Shown: positions 1 through 11,296 of the stretch, piece after piece | Numbering within the stretch: position 1 is the stretch's first letter | Layout: the number at the start of each line of letters is the position of its first letter | Assembly (NCBI GenBank): GCA_014529385.2 | Contig: CM043968.1 | Coordinates: 24,618,513-24,682,512, forward strand | Direction: 5' to 3' | Source of the DNA: Adiantum capillus-veneris | Taxonomy: Eukaryota; Streptophyta; Polypodiopsida; Polypodiales; Pteridaceae | DNA: 64,000 nucleotides | Translations under genes and position numbers: made by a program | Notes under the pieces: model-generated | What the model saw: the letters and a program-made list of their open reading frames with translations, nothing else | Told to the model about the DNA's origin: nothing | Database searches by the model: none

Positions 1-2
1 AA

Positions 3-503
3 GCTGTTGTTGACAAGCACATAAGGGCCTTAACATTTAAAGAAAATGATTGGATCTTACTTAAGTTTCCTAAGGCTCGATTAAGGCAAATGACGGGCAA
101 AAATTCTACAGGCCATCAAAAGTATTATGCTAAGTTAGCAAAAAGATACTATGGTCCTTTCCAAATCTTGAAGCCCATCAATGAGACGGCTTACCAACTC
201 AAGTTGCCCAATCATTGGCTCATACAAAATGCCTTTTATGGGAGCCTACTTAAGCCCTATAAAGGAGAGCCACTAAGTGAACCAATTATTGAAGACCCTC
301 CCGAAGTTGAAGACCAACAAGAGGTGCTACAACCCGAAGCTATCCTTTGGCATGAAGACAAGGTACTACGACATGGTAAGATCATCCAACGGTATCTTAT
401 TAAGTTCAAAAATTATCCTTTTGAAGATGCTAGATGGATGCAAGGAATACAACTTAAGGATAGTATGAACCTTGTCAATGCTTACAATGCTACATTAGAG
501 TAA
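3..503 (+). CDS. Chromovirus (Ty3/gypsy) integrase C-terminus with chromodomain, 5' end outside window
   Basis: The frame is open from base 3 to the TAA at 501-503, about 166 codons. It opens in the linker that follows the integrase core (DKHIR, then LLKFPKARLR). The integrase C-terminal beta-barrel region follows (RYYGPFQI, then NAFYGSLLKPY), and a chromodomain-like tail ends the frame (YLIKFKNY with an aromatic residue downstream). The same order is seen at the end of element G3 near 59150-59618. In chromoviruses the chromodomain is thought to steer integration towards particular chromatin marks. No stop is seen in this piece, but the rest of pol lies left of the window. The second aromatic position of the chromodomain is kept only in part (ARWMQ). 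Confidence 0.85.
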   Translation, partial: AVVDKHIRALTFKENDWILLKFPKARLRQMTGKNSTGHQKYYAKLAKRYYGPFQILKPINETAYQLKLPNHWLIQNAFYGSLLKPYKGEPLSEPIIEDPPEVEDQQEVLQPEAILWHEDKVLRHGKIIQRYLIKFKNYPFEDARWMQGIQLKDSMNLVNAYNATLE

Positions 504-862
504 GCAAATGTACAATAATTTCTTTTAAATGACCCATGTTTTATTCTTATAAGACTAGTTCTTTTTTTTAATTGTGCACAAATTTAAATAGTATGCAGGC
601 TTAGAATCATGTTTGTGATGACGATGTCTCTCAAACACCAAGTAGAATTTGTCAGTCTACTTTGGGAGAATGAAATGGACTAAAGAGAAGACATGCTTGC
701 GGCAGCTATGTCTTCCAAGCACCAAATGGATTAGTCATCCATCTTGGAAAGATGTCGTAGGGTAAAAAGGGATCCTGTTACCGCTAAGTCAGATTGATTA
801 ATGACTAAGACGTTATCTCTTCTACCTCATAGAGGACGACTATGATTTCAAGAAAGGGGTAA
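504..862 (+). other. 3' untranslated region and polypurine tract of the window-edge chromovirus
   Basis: There is no coding frame after the pol stop. The stretch ends in a purine-rich tract, AAGAAAGGGGTAA, just before TGTCATAAAATC. The layout GGACGA, then TTTCAAGAA, then a G run and TGTCA also occurs before the element B LTR at 37325-37358. The tract is therefore read as the plus-strand primer site. Confidence 0.6.
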
Positions 863-2340
863 TGTCATAAAATCTAATATCTAACCAACCTAAATGATTT
901 TCTCATGTTAAACTGATCATTTAATGTGGGAGAATAAACGGGAAGAAGGGTTAAGATATAGACATGTGCTTATAGATCTATCTCAACACGGGGTCTATCA
1001 AAGAGCAAGGCTAACCAATGGAGCATAAGACCTTAGGGTCATCTTCATTAAAGACCTCCAATAGTCAGTGTAAAATTCCTTTGACCTTAGGTAAGCTAGG
1101 ACTGAGCTTGAGGTGGGAACTCGGCCCAAGCTTGAGGTGCTTGAGGTGGGAACCCGGCCTAAGCTTAAGGTGCTTGAGGTGCCTGATGACTAAGATGCTT
1201 GAGATACAATCCCTACAAGGAGGGGGCGAGCCCTATAGGAGGGGTGATGAGAGAGAACACACACACACACACTCACACAAGGCATGCTTAGTACAAAGAA
1301 AGCAAAGGGGACACTTGTCAAGTTCCTCCTCATGTTGCCCTCATGGTGTGGCTATAGCCTATTAGTTGGCCACCCAAGGGGTCCAATGATAATTTAGGAG
1401 ATTTAATTAATTGTCTTTGCATTTATCAAGTCCTCTCTCTCAAAGGGGAAAGGGGGACACTTTTCCCAAGGCTACCCTTGTTGCTTGTAATGCCTCCTGC
1501 TTGTGATTGGCTAGGCCTGGAGAGGTCCAATGAGCTTCAAGCATGAGCTACAAGGGGGGGTCAACCAAAGCCCCGGGGCGGTCACTTATCAAAAGCTTCC
1601 TATATCACGTGCGTTCAAGAGGTTATTAATAATACCTCAACATACATACTATATTTACACTACGTACCTATTTAAAAAAACCCCACCCCCCTCTGTATGT
1701 ATACATTTTGATACATTTTGATCTTTTAATAATCCTCTCCGGTTAACTCAGGTGATAGCATACACATTGTAAAAAAGTGACCGCCCGGGGACCAAAGCAA
1801 GCTAGGGGGTTGCTTAGGGGGTATACTCTCCCAACACACTCACACACACTCTCATTATGCATTGTGCAAAGTGCAAGAGCTCCCTCTCCTTCTCCAAGCA
1901 AGTAGAGGTTGAGAGCCTACACCAACACTCTTGGCTATGGAGTGCAAATCCAACCAAGAGCCATGCTTCAATGCTTAAGCTTGCATCTTTTCCATCTTCA
2001 TTACTATGCTATTATGTATGCTAGCAAGAAGAGTTCTGATAAGTGAGGAGCTATCCTATGAAATGTTTCTTCTTCCTCTTCCCTACCCTCATTCTCTGCT
2101 AGTTCTCTCCACCTTCAAAGGTGTTTGAGGTCTTGGGACTGAGGCTTGGGATAGTTAAAGCCTTCTTCAAAGTTTATGTTATGCTTGTGATGCATGAAGC
2201 TTTCCATCTTCATTGCATCACCTAGGTCACAAGGAACACAAAGATTATATTGTAATAAGTCTCTCTTAATGGGAGAAATCATAATACAAATGCCTATTGA
2301 AGGGGGGGACCGGCTCCACATAAATTCGGTTCTCAACTAT
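863..2340 (+). mobile_element. Probable 3' LTR of the window-edge chromovirus, right end not identified
   Basis: The LTR is inferred to begin at TGTCATAAAATC right after the polypurine tract. No 5' LTR partner lies in the window, so the right end cannot be fixed; 2340 is a placeholder. The stretch has short repeats near 1105-1180, a CA-rich run near 1258-1280 and no credible coding frame. A solo or chimeric LTR is possible. Confidence 0.35.
1105..1180. repeat. Short direct repeats built on GCTTGAGGTG
   Basis: The phrase GCTTGAGGTGGGAAC followed by CGGCC occurs twice, about 33 bp apart. Shorter GCTTGAGGT and GCTTAAGGT copies lie between and after them. It is a local tandem expansion inside the putative LTR with no evident function. 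Confidence 0.6.
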
Positions 2341-4949
2341 TGTCATGTTCTCTAAATTCTCTCTCTTGAAAAAGTATTGTTCATGCCAAGTTAACTAATT
2401 TCTATGATTATGTTGCTATCTTCAATTATGTTCACCCGCTATGCTCACAAAGTAATTTCTCAAAAGTACTCTCATTAATTTCTGCTACTCTCAAGTTAAT
2501 AGGCCAATTCCATTACAACAAGGTCACCAAGTCTTGTCACATTTTGACCCCTATAGTAGATGGACTGGAAAAAATCGTGATTTTTGCCTCAAAATAAAAT
2601 TTTTGCAACTTTTTTTAGTTTCTCCGAGTTCATTGGGTTTCCCATTCTCAAAATACCCTATGTATAAAGTTTAGTTAAGTTTTGATCTTTTTTGGTCAAG
2701 GAAAACACAAAAAACTGTAGTTTTAGCATGTCCCGATGACATAATGTTTTACTTTGATCTCGCACTCCCAATGTCCAAATGACACCAAATTTTGACTATG
2801 CAGTCAACACATCATGCACTTCAAGCACACCGAATTTGAGCCCAATCTGAAAATTTTCTAAAGTACTTGGAAAAAAAAGTACGATTTTTTTTCTCTCCTA
2901 ACCATGTTTTGGTAGTCCCATAGTCCTTTATGATTGTTTTGAGCCTAACCTATGATTTGAGTGTCCAACTTTGACTTTGAAAAGAGTAGTGAGTTCCTCA
3001 CATCAAGGCCTACAAGCACACCCAGTTTCAGCTATTTTTGAGGTCTAACAAAAAATGCAATTTTCTTCCTAAGGCCAATAGAGAGTTTTCCAAATGAATT
3101 TTTTTTGTATTGTTGGATTCCCCACTCTCTGTAGATCTTACTTACCAATTTTAGTTCATTTTTGACCTGTTTTCAGTGTCCCAAGCCAATTTCAGCGTTT
3201 TTTAGCACTTTTTAACTAGGGTTTGGTCTAACCTCATGTACAAATGTCCAATTTCATTTTTTTCTTGATGAGTGTGATCCTTGCATCGAGATCCCCCTCT
3301 GGTCCAAAGCTTGGCAAAAATTTCTTCTTCTAGCAGGTAGCTGATGCGAAAATCACGATTTTCTCCCTTTACTCCTACTTTTAACAACATTTTTCAAATT
3401 TGACTTGATAGGGGTGATCCTTGCATCAAAGCCTACCATTGAACGAGATCTTAGCAAAAAAATTATTTGTCTAGCAAGTAGCTCGTGCAAGAATTGCGAT
3501 TTTCTCCTCAGCTCCTGCTTTGGGCAACTTCAAGTGTCTTCCTCTTGCAAGAGTACACTCATCAAGTTTCATATTGTTTGGTCAATTGGTTTGAGTTTAA
3601 CCCCAATTTTAGCAACTTCTGAGTCTGAAAGCTAGGATTTGACCTCACTCTCACACTATGTGTCCAAATTCAATTTTGATTTGATGACTTGCTTTCTTAG
3701 ATCAAGTAGAATTCTTGTCCCAACCCTTGTCAAGTTTTGTTCCCTATAACTGGGTGCTAGGGAAAAAATGCCATTCTCTTTGTCTACTACTGCTTCTGAC
3801 AAAAAAAATTCAACTTTGACTTGATAGGGGTGGTCCTTGCATCAAGGCCTACCACTGACCCAAGTCTTGGCCAAAAATTGTTTTTCTAGCTGGTAACTGG
3901 GACAAAACTGTGAGTTTATCCTGCCAGTCAGCAAAATCCTAATTTTTTCCAGATTTCACTTTTTCTACAAGTTTTTATTATCATTTTAGGTCCAATGTGT
4001 CACAAGAAATCAAAATTTTCACAAAAAGTGAGCTCCTTGGTTGAATTTCCCTCTTTCCTCACTCCTTTTTGCTTCTTTTTACTTGAAGTACATGCTAACA
4101 CAAAAACTCAGTCAAAATGTGGATAAAACCTCATCCCCAGATGCTTCTACTCACCCATTCCTAAAACAAGAGAAAAGAACACTAAAAAACAACAACTTAC
4201 TACAAAAACTTTGAAATTTGCATTTTTCTTGTGTTTTACAACTTAGTGCAAACTTCATTGCTCTAATAACCAACAAAGACACACACCAAGCTCTACTTCT
4301 ACTATCAGCACTTTACTTTATCTACCAACTACTTTTATGGCAAGAAACTCACCACTAAAAATACAAAGACCAAGGATGCTTTGATCTCCACTTCTACTCT
4401 ACTCTATCTAACTATTCTATCTAAGGTAACTCTATCAGAATCGACTATGTTCACGCTAGTTTAGGTACTTGTTACTCAAAAACGGCACCAATGTTTGAGT
4501 GGGGCTTTTACATCTCTGTCACATGTCACAAAGAGATGGTCCCAAGACTAAAATGTCAAACCAAGGGAGCAAGTGACTCAACTAGGGCATGGAGGTATGC
4601 CAAGAGGTTGTCAATCTCTTGTTTGAACATAATACACTTTGTGGGAACAATCTATGAACTCTCAAACTACGAAAAACTTAATTTCTACGTCTCCGATCCA
4701 ATCGCACATCCACATGCAAAACCAATAGCAAATCAACTTTGATCAACACCAAACTTGGCAGGCACATTCCTTACTAGGTCAGAAACACTTCTGGATCAGC
4801 AAACCTAAAATTTTCACACTTGCAAAGATTGCAATTTTCTCCTGTATCAAAATTACAAGTCATTGAATCTGGTGTTGGACACACCTACTAGATGCTCGTA
4901 AGTGCTAGGAATCATATGCAACTGAAAGAATCTGAAAATGATGCTCTGA
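2341..4949. other. T-rich non-coding DNA, no gene seen
   Basis: Both strands were read and only short, compositionally driven frames were found. The stretch is dominated by T runs and recurrent phrases such as GACTTGATAGGGG and CCTTGCATCAA, described separately. The same style of sequence returns at 7968-9236 and after 14999, so these may be parts of one old unclassified repeat. Confidence 0.5.
3262..3925. repeat. Three diverged copies of a roughly 100-bp unit
   Basis: Similar blocks occur near 3262-3365, 3401-3500 and 3815-3925. Each begins with a form of TTGATAGGGGTGATCCTTGCATC, passes through CTTGGCAAAAATT and CTAGC(A/T)GGTA, and ends near a GATTTTCTCC-like phrase. A weaker fourth match sits near 2985-3030. 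They are old, partly tandem repeats of unknown type with no coding content. Confidence 0.55.
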
Positions 4950-5237
4950 TAGTGAGATATGTCACATGGAATCTCATGGGAGTCGAAGCTCGAATCTTAC
5001 AAAGTGATATCAACGTGTAGAGCTCCTCAAGGCTAACACATTGATGCTCTTGGATTGTCAATATGGTAATTGTGTGGTGCGGTGCAATAGTGAGATATGT
5101 CACATGGAAGCTCATGGGAGTCGATGCTCGAATCTTACAAAGTGCTTGCAATGTAGATATCAACGTGTAGAGCTCCTCAAGGCTAACACATTGATGCTCT
5201 TGGATTGTCAATATGGTAATTGTGTGGTGCGGTGCAA
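4950..5237. repeat. Tandem duplication, 138-bp and 150-bp units
   Basis: Unit 1 is 4950-5087 and unit 2 is 5088-5237. They are nearly identical. The second has about 12 extra bases (CTTGCAATGTAG) before GATATCAACGTG. Each begins TAGTGAGATATGTCACATGG and ends GGTGCGGTGCAA. The motif GCTCTGATAGTG just left of unit 1 resembles a reversed primer-binding site at 9 of 12 positions, so a decayed minus-strand LTR element is possible but not proven. Confidence 0.85.
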
Positions 5238-6534
5238 AGAGATGAAATTTTGACAGTAAGAGGAAGCTCACAACGTACAAAGAAAACCCTTATCTTCTTA
5301 TTAACAATAATAAAACTTGTTTTCCAAACCTTACAAAGTTGCCTTTTATATCCAGGCAATGGGTTTATATGTACAAGGGCTAAACTGCTTCAAAATGAAG
5401 TAACCTACCCAAGAAACTTGTCTAACTTATGATACAGCTTGGAAGCTCATAGCCCGGAATTCTGCATAAATGAAAAGTGAACAAAGATCTAATGGTTTTT
5501 TGACGGGAAATTTACATCAACTTTGTGTTACAAAGATTCAAAAGACCTTTTGAGTATCTCCTTCTCTCAAAAAATCATATGTTGTTGCAATCTTCAAATA
5601 GAGAGTAGGGTTCCAAACAATCTGGTCTCACATCACTAGTTCCTTCTTATGGGATTGGAAAGCTAAAGCTTCTCAGTGGCTATAAACTTTTACAAAACAT
5701 GTGTGTCGATGACTTATGATCCTCTCATTGGAAGCTTTCAATCAGAAGTTGTCCAAATTGACCAACCTTAGCCCCATCCGTTTAAATAGCTTGTACAAAT
5801 TGACCAAGCTTAGCCCATCCATTAAAATAGCTTCACTTAAAGCCTATGAGAAGAGATAGACTTCTCTTTGCTTCCCATAGATTGATTTAGCCACATCTTC
5901 TCTCAATTATTATATGCTTGGTATCAGCCTCCATGAGTATACAAAATTGCATCTAATAATTCTACTTTGAGAAGGCCAACCAAGCAAGACTACCATTACA
6001 TTAGTTTCTTGCAAAATCCAATGGGAATTTTTCACTTTCCTTGCCCTCTCATCCGACTATCTTGAATTTTTTATCGGATCAAGCATTAGAGGATTTTTGG
6101 GGTCTCTTTTGGACCCTATAAGAGTTTCCAACTTAGCAAGTATATTTTCAAATAAAATTTACAACAAGTTTTTTGTAGAGAGAGAATATGCTATATCAAA
6201 GATCTTCTAATTGTTATTTGTCTCGGTACAAGAGGACATGAGAGTAAAGTATTATAAGTGAGAGAGAAAAGCCCAGGTAATTGGACACAGCTGGTAGCAA
6301 CCAAGGGTCCCATGCGTTCCATGAATCCCATGCAATCAAGACACTTTGACAAAGAGGAGGTTGGATGGTTCTCATCAAGCTTGATGGTTCTCATCAAGCT
6401 AGAAATGTGTTGACCATCAAACATACTCCTAAAATCTCTATATATCTAGATCACCACATAAATGACTCTTATCGCATTGCTCAGCTTTTGAAACATGATC
6501 CAGCTCCTATCGACCAACCACACTTACTTGTTGG
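5238..6534. other. Non-coding DNA, nothing recognised
   Basis: No credible reading frame, RNA gene or LTR boundary was found on either strand. Duplicated phrases such as GGTTCTCATCAAGCT near 6368-6402 are short and local. Confidence 0.5.
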
Positions 6535-7068
6535 TTAGTGAACTCCGGTAAAGCATTCCTCATGCAGTAACTCCCTCACATGACACCTCCCTATGTATTG
6601 TTCGAAGCGAAGCAAATCTTCCTTCATTTTTTCATTTTCTTTCTGCTTAAAGCCATAGATTTGTGACACGGTGTTGTGCTTGATCCCCCTTTTTGAGAAC
6701 TCCCATTTAAATTCTTGCAAGAATTGTTCTATGTGTGGACAGTCATCTTTGTTCAGTGATTGAAACCACACCAAGGCCATCCCTTCCAATGTCAATCCAA
6801 ATTCTTCGTATTGTGTGTGAAAATTCACAATCTGCTCAGCTCTCAAAACTTGTTTCAAGAGTGAGACATGAGCATATGGATCCCCTGTCCCATTGTACTT
6901 TGTTTTGATGCATGTAGCCACTTGATATGGTCTTATTTGTCTTGGTTCAATCACCCATCTAATCAATTTGGGGTCTCTCACAAGGACATCTCTCGCTCTC
7001 TCTTTTTGTCTCGAAGAAAATCTTGGTGGAATCTTCTTAACATATGCTCTAGTATCGTTGTATGACAC
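6535..7068 (-). pseudogene. Ty3/gypsy gag fragment, minus strand
   Basis: An open frame of 177 codons on the minus strand resembles the retrotransposon gag domain of the Ty3/gypsy superfamily. It has the opening block YNGTGDPYAHV, then ALVWFQSL, a spacing typical of plant gag proteins, followed by FSKRG and a charged C-terminus. No zinc knuckle, protease or reverse transcriptase follows downstream (to the left), so this is an isolated remnant. The frame could be read from 7068, but the true start is unknown because coding-like sequence continues upstream in another frame. Confidence 0.65.
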
Positions 7069-7084
7069 TCGACTAAAAGTACAT

Positions 7085-7415
7085 GGAGATTGGAGTACCC
7101 TTGTATGCTCTCTCTAAGTCAATCTGATCAACACGTTTGTACTCTCGTCCATAATTATCTACCATCAAAACTTGCACTCCTTGGGCATTTGTATATGTGA
7201 ATGCATAGAGATTCTTATGGGCCGTCAATTCTCTAGCATTGGTTTATGCGCACTTGTAGAAGTTATGTTGATCCCCGTTCATGAACCTATACAAGCCCTC
7301 ATGAGCGTAATACATTAGAACTCTCATGGGTTCGTTGGTTTTGATGAATCTCATGTTTGGTTTGTTGATCAATGGATGCCTTTCCTCTAGATGCATATCT
7401 TTGAGTTGAGTAGAA
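7085..7415 (-). pseudogene. Unrecognised coding remnant, minus strand
   Basis: One minus-strand frame stays open from about 7415 down to a TAA near 7228. It resumes in the same frame to about 7085, giving roughly 110 codons with one stop. The composition looks like protein rather than chance, with blocks such as HLEERHPLINKPNM, YYAHEGLYRFMNGD and DNYGREYKRVDQIDLE. I do not recognise the family. It ends just upstream of the gag fragment 6535-7068, in a different frame, so it may be the N-terminal part of the same decayed element, or an unrelated ORF. Confidence 0.4.
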
Positions 7416-7739
7416 AATCATGGTGGTGAATGATTTGTCATGGTTAAAGCTCACTCAATACTCTCAAGATAGTCTTTGACAAGCCCATCTTGTCTTAGTG
7501 CAACGTATCCCTTTTTGCCCCTTATTAGGTCTCTCAAAAATCAGGACTTTGTGATCCTTTGGTCTCTGGAAACTGGTTCTAGTGGATACCCTAAAAGTTT
7601 GGTATCCTATTGCTCACAAGATCTCTTCCTGGCTATACCTACTCAATTTGGAGCTTTCTATCAAAGAGTAATTTTGGTAAATTGCACTTAAAACAACACT
7701 CAAAACATTCTCAGGACTAGGTTACAAGATATTTGGTCT
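7416..7739. other. Non-coding DNA
   Basis: No gene or repeat boundary was recognised between the coding remnant and the 114-bp tandem repeat. Confidence 0.45.
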
Positions 7740-7832
7740 CCAAAAGGTATTTTTAGCTCAAACTTTAGATTTGAGATGTACTGAAGTATATCTACAATCT
7801 CATCAAGTTACATACCCCCACTATGAAGAGGT

Positions 7833-7852
7833 ACATGGATCGCGATCCATGT
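7833..7852. repeat. Perfect 20-bp palindrome
   Basis: ACATGGATCGCGATCCATGT equals its own reverse complement over all 20 bases. It is preceded by GAGGT and followed by TCC. Confidence 0.95.
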
Positions 7853-7946
7853 TCCAAAAGGTATTTTTAGCTCAAACTCTAGATAGGACATGTACTGAAG
7901 TATATCTACAATCTCATCAAGTTAGATATCCCCACTATGAAGAGGT

Positions 7947-7966
7947 ACATGGATCGCGATCCATGT
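7947..7966. repeat. Perfect 20-bp palindrome, second copy
   Basis: Identical to the palindrome 114 bp to the left and in the same flanking context (GAGGT before, TCC after). Confidence 0.95.
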
Positions 7967-8064
7967 TCCTCTGTCAAATTTTGACTTCAAATTTTAGCAG
8001 TGTGGCTAGTTAAGGTCATGCACATGCTCTATATCAATTTTTAGCAAATTTTGAGGTGGAGGTA

Positions 8065-8082
8065 CATGGATCGCGATCCATG
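8065..8082. repeat. Perfect 18-bp palindrome, third copy
   Basis: CATGGATCGCGATCCATG is kept while the left flank (GGTGGAGGTA) and right flank (GTCAACC) differ from copies 1 and 2. The palindrome itself is therefore better conserved than its surroundings. Confidence 0.9.
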
Positions 8083-8353
8083 GTCAACCACATTTGGACT
8101 TGATGTCTGGGTAGCTTGTTGCATGCACTCTATGTCCACAAGCTAAATCTCAAATCTTTTTGAATTTGGAGTTGATTTGATAGGTCAAATACTCAACACT
8201 AGGTCTGCTCTGCGAGTTTCAATCTGTCACATGTTTTGATGTCCTTTGATCCAAATTTGCTCTTTTTCTTTTCCAAAACTAGACTTGGGGATATATTTTC
8301 TTATGTATGCACTAATGATCTAAAAAAATTCAGGTTAACCTGTTATTATGGGT

Positions 8354-9219
8354 ACATAGATTGTGATCCAATGTTTGGAGTCCAAATTGACTTTTCTTGG
8401 TAATCATGAGGATCAGCATGACGAGTAAATGCTATGGTATCAAACTTTTTGGGTTTGGACTTCTAGATTGGAAGTTAGGTCAGTTTTTTAATTTGTCAGA
8501 GTACTTGGAAATCTTAGGATTTTCACTAGGGTTTTGATGTCCAAATTCAGTTTTGAAAAGACCACTAGACTCTTTGTGGTCTGCTCTGGCTATGGTGCAA
8601 ATCTGGTCTCAGTCTGTGACAAAGGAACATAGATCGCAATTCATGTACCTTTACGATAAAATATAATGAAAATTGACACACAGCTTGCCCTTGGTTCCTC
8701 GCTGCTAGCTATATGGTTTTTTGTGGTTTGGACTTGATTAGGTCAGTCAAAAGTCAATCCCTAGGTCTGTTTTGATTGTTATCCACTTTGAAGTGTTTTT
8801 TGTCTTTTTGATCCACTTTTTGAACTTTTTTTGGCAACCCTCCTTTGGGAAGTTTTGTTCACAATGGTCTTTGTTATAGGCTGGTATAGTTTTTGTGTCA
8901 AAACTTAAATGAGGTATATGACTCGCGATCTATGTTCCATCACTTCTAGATCTAAAATTTGGTGTGCTAATAAACTATGATGTTTGTAGCCTATCCCCCA
9001 AAATATTTTTGAATTTACATCAGTTTTGCTCAACCAAAAGTGAAATCTTCAGTTTGTGTGGAAATTTTTGATAATTTTTGGTTTTGGCTCTTTTGGCCAC
9101 TTTTTATGACCTTTTTTCCAATGAGTCTTTCAAGAAAAGTGTTTGTCTATGTCTCAACTATTTACTGCTCAAATCTCAACCAAAAATCATGATAAGGTAT
9201 ATGGATCGTGATCCATGTT
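8354..9219. repeat. Four degenerate copies of the palindrome motif
   Basis: Diverged forms lie near 8354-8374 (ACATAGATTGTGATCCAATG), 8626-8646 (ACATAGATCGCAATTCATGT), 8914-8936 (ATATGACTCGCGATCTATGT) and 9199-9218 (ATATGGATCGTGATCCATGT). Most differences are single transitions. They sit about 270-290 bp apart in otherwise non-repetitive T-rich DNA. Confidence 0.75.
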
Positions 9220-9241
9220 TAACTTCCTTTTGACATGAAAC

Positions 9242-9822
9242 TGTTAAGTATGGAGCCCGATTTAACCCTTGTAATTTTTTGTGGTATAAATGCACATTTG
9301 TAAGGCCCGTATTATGAGGAGAAGCCATCGTGTGTGAAGAAAAATACTCGCCAAAAACCAAAAATTTTGTTGGAATATTCCTTTTCGCCGGAATATTATG
9401 GCCATACGCGGCGGCCGGAAAATGGTTGAAAAACGACCGGTCGGTTGGTCGGTTGACCGGTGGCCGATAGTCAATGGGGCTGGTGGCCGAATTCAAAAGC
9501 AGATTTGTCTTCTCAAGGGCGGCCACACATGGGCGGATTGGAGGGTCCGATTCGGACTAATCTAAAGAAGGGCAGCTACTCATGGATGCCTCTCATGAGA
9601 GAGAGCAACCCTTTTGACCTATAAAAGGAGCCATTTCTACACACATTACATAGTGTGAAGTTGATGCAACAAGGTGGGTATGAGGTGGTGAGAGAAGCAA
9701 GGCGGGAGCTCTATTAAGGGTATAATCCCTTTGTAACCTTCTTCTTGTTTGAAGTACTAAATCCATTAAGTGGCTGCTTTCCCGTGGATGTAGCCCACAT
9801 TGGGTGAACCACGTATATCGTG

Positions 9823-9869
<47 letters not shown>

Positions 9870-9954
9870 CTATAATCTCTTGTGTATAAAAATTATCTCT
9901 CTCTATTAAGTAATCTATTCAATTACCTACTTAGCTACGTCATATTTCCTAACA
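9242..9954 (+). repeat. Copia-1 5' LTR (713 bp)
   Basis: The LTR begins TGTTAAGTATGG and ends CCTAACA just before the primer site. A (CT)n run occupies 9827-9866. The 3' copy has visible substitutions and length differences, so the insertion is not recent. Confidence 0.9.
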
Positions 9955-9956
9955 AC

Positions 9957-9969
9957 TGGTATCCAAGCA
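9957..9969 (+). promoter_or_regulatory. Copia-1 primer-binding site
   Basis: TGGTATCCAAGCA lies two bases after the LTR. It is a degenerate form of the initiator tRNA-Met complement TGGTATCAGAGC. Confidence 0.75.
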
Positions 9970-10027
9970 AGGTTTGCTCGTAGCTAAATTATCTCAAGGA
10001 AAGGATTCCTTGAATTGAGTGGGAGTA

Positions 10028-11296
10028 ATGGCGGAGGAAGGGAAGCTTAAGATCGAGAAGTTCAATGGTAAAAAATACGACCATTGGAAGATGTAGATTG
10101 AAGACTATCTCCACCAGAAGGACCTTTGTTTGCCACTAGACGGTCTTGCAAAGAAGCCCGCAATGATGGCAAATGAAGCATGGATTGTCCTTGATCAAAA
10201 GGCACTAGGAACAATCCGGTTAAGCTTGGCGTCAACGGTGGCCTTCAATATTTTGGAGATGAAGACCACTGAGGATTTGATGAAGTCACTTGATGACTTC
10301 TACCAGAAACCATCGGCATCCAATAAGATATTTCTCATGAAGCGCTTATTCAATCTAAAGATGGTTGAGAATGGTTCAGTTGCAGAACACCTAAATGACT
10401 TTAACACAAACATAAGTCAGCTTCGATCGGTGAAAATCAATTTCGATGACGAAGTGCGAACTCTCCTTATACTATCATCTTTGCCTGATAGTTGGGACAA
10501 CCTTGTGATGGTTGAAAGTAATTCTATCTCTGGCACAAATACTCTTAAGTTTGATGATGTTGTGGGTGTTCTCCTAAGTGAGGAAATGAGAAGGAGAAGC
10601 ACAGGAGAATCATCAAGTGTTGCACTACCAGTGGAAACAAGAGGAAGGCCTAAGGAGAGGTGCAAAAACCAAAAGGGTTGTGATCGCTCAAGATGGAGCA
10701 AGTCACGCACAAAGCTAGTTCTTAAATGTTGGAATGGCGGCAAGAAGGGCCACATCAAGAAGGATTGTTGGTCCAAGAAGAAGAAGGAGTCGGAGACTCA
10801 AGACAACAAGCCAACATCGGAGGCCAATGTGACAGGTAAAATAGAGCAAGATGCTCTAATTCTCTCATTAGAAAATGTGTCTAATTCCTGGATAGTAGAT
10901 TCTGGGGCTTCATTCCATGCAACACCACACAAGCAACATTTCCAAGATTACACCAAAGGTAATTTTGGGTATGTATACTTGGAAGATGATGAAGCTTTGA
11001 AATTGTCAAAAAAGGTACAGTTTGTGTCAAAACTGCTAACAAAAATGAATGGAAGCTTAAAGATGTTAGGCATGTTCCTTCTCTTCGCAAAAATTCAATC
11101 TCTACAGGACAATTGGACGATGAAGGTCACAACATTGCATTCGGAAACAAATGGTGGAAGATCTCATCTTTGGTGGTTGCCAGAGGAGAAAAGGTTGGTA
11201 CACTTTACTTGTGTATTGTTAGCACGCAACCTTCAGCTTGTGCAGCAACTACAGAAGTCAACAGTGCGGCGTGGAACTACCGGCTTGGGCATATGA
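10028..11296 (+). pseudogene. Copia-1 gag and protease region, broken
   Basis: The first in-frame ATG is at 10028, 74 bp after the LTR. An in-frame TAG at 10094-10096 interrupts the protein at codon 23, and the frame then stays open from 10097 to 11296. Gag of the copia (UBN2/DUF4219) type is recognisable from FNGKKYDHW, SLPDSWDNL and related blocks. The zinc knuckle near 10727-10768 has lost its second cysteine (CWNG where CxxC is expected). The protease active-site block WIVDSGASFHA is present near 10890-10920. Past about 10960 the true protease and pre-integrase frame shifts: blocks such as WKISSLVV and WNYRLGHMS are found in another frame at 11113-11313. Confidence 0.85.

Larger units (their letters stand above)
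7740..7967. repeat. Tandem duplication of a 114-bp unit, each with a perfect palindrome
   Basis: Unit 1 is 7740-7853 and unit 2 is 7854-7967. Both begin CCAAAAGGTATTTTTAGCTC, contain GTACTGAAGTATATCTACAA, and end with the same 20-bp palindrome and TTCC. They differ at only a few positions. The array continues rightwards as spaced, more diverged palindromes. Confidence 0.9.
7968..9236. other. T-rich non-coding DNA carrying the palindrome array
   Basis: No coding frame is credible. The text is similar in style to 2341-4949. The stretch continues after Copia-1 at 14999, because Copia-1 is flanked by a GAAAC duplication. Confidence 0.6.

Noticed and set aside
1018-1365. 115-codon plus-strand frame in the putative chromovirus LTR
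   Set aside because: Built from the GCTTGAGGTG repeats and a CA run; no protein character.
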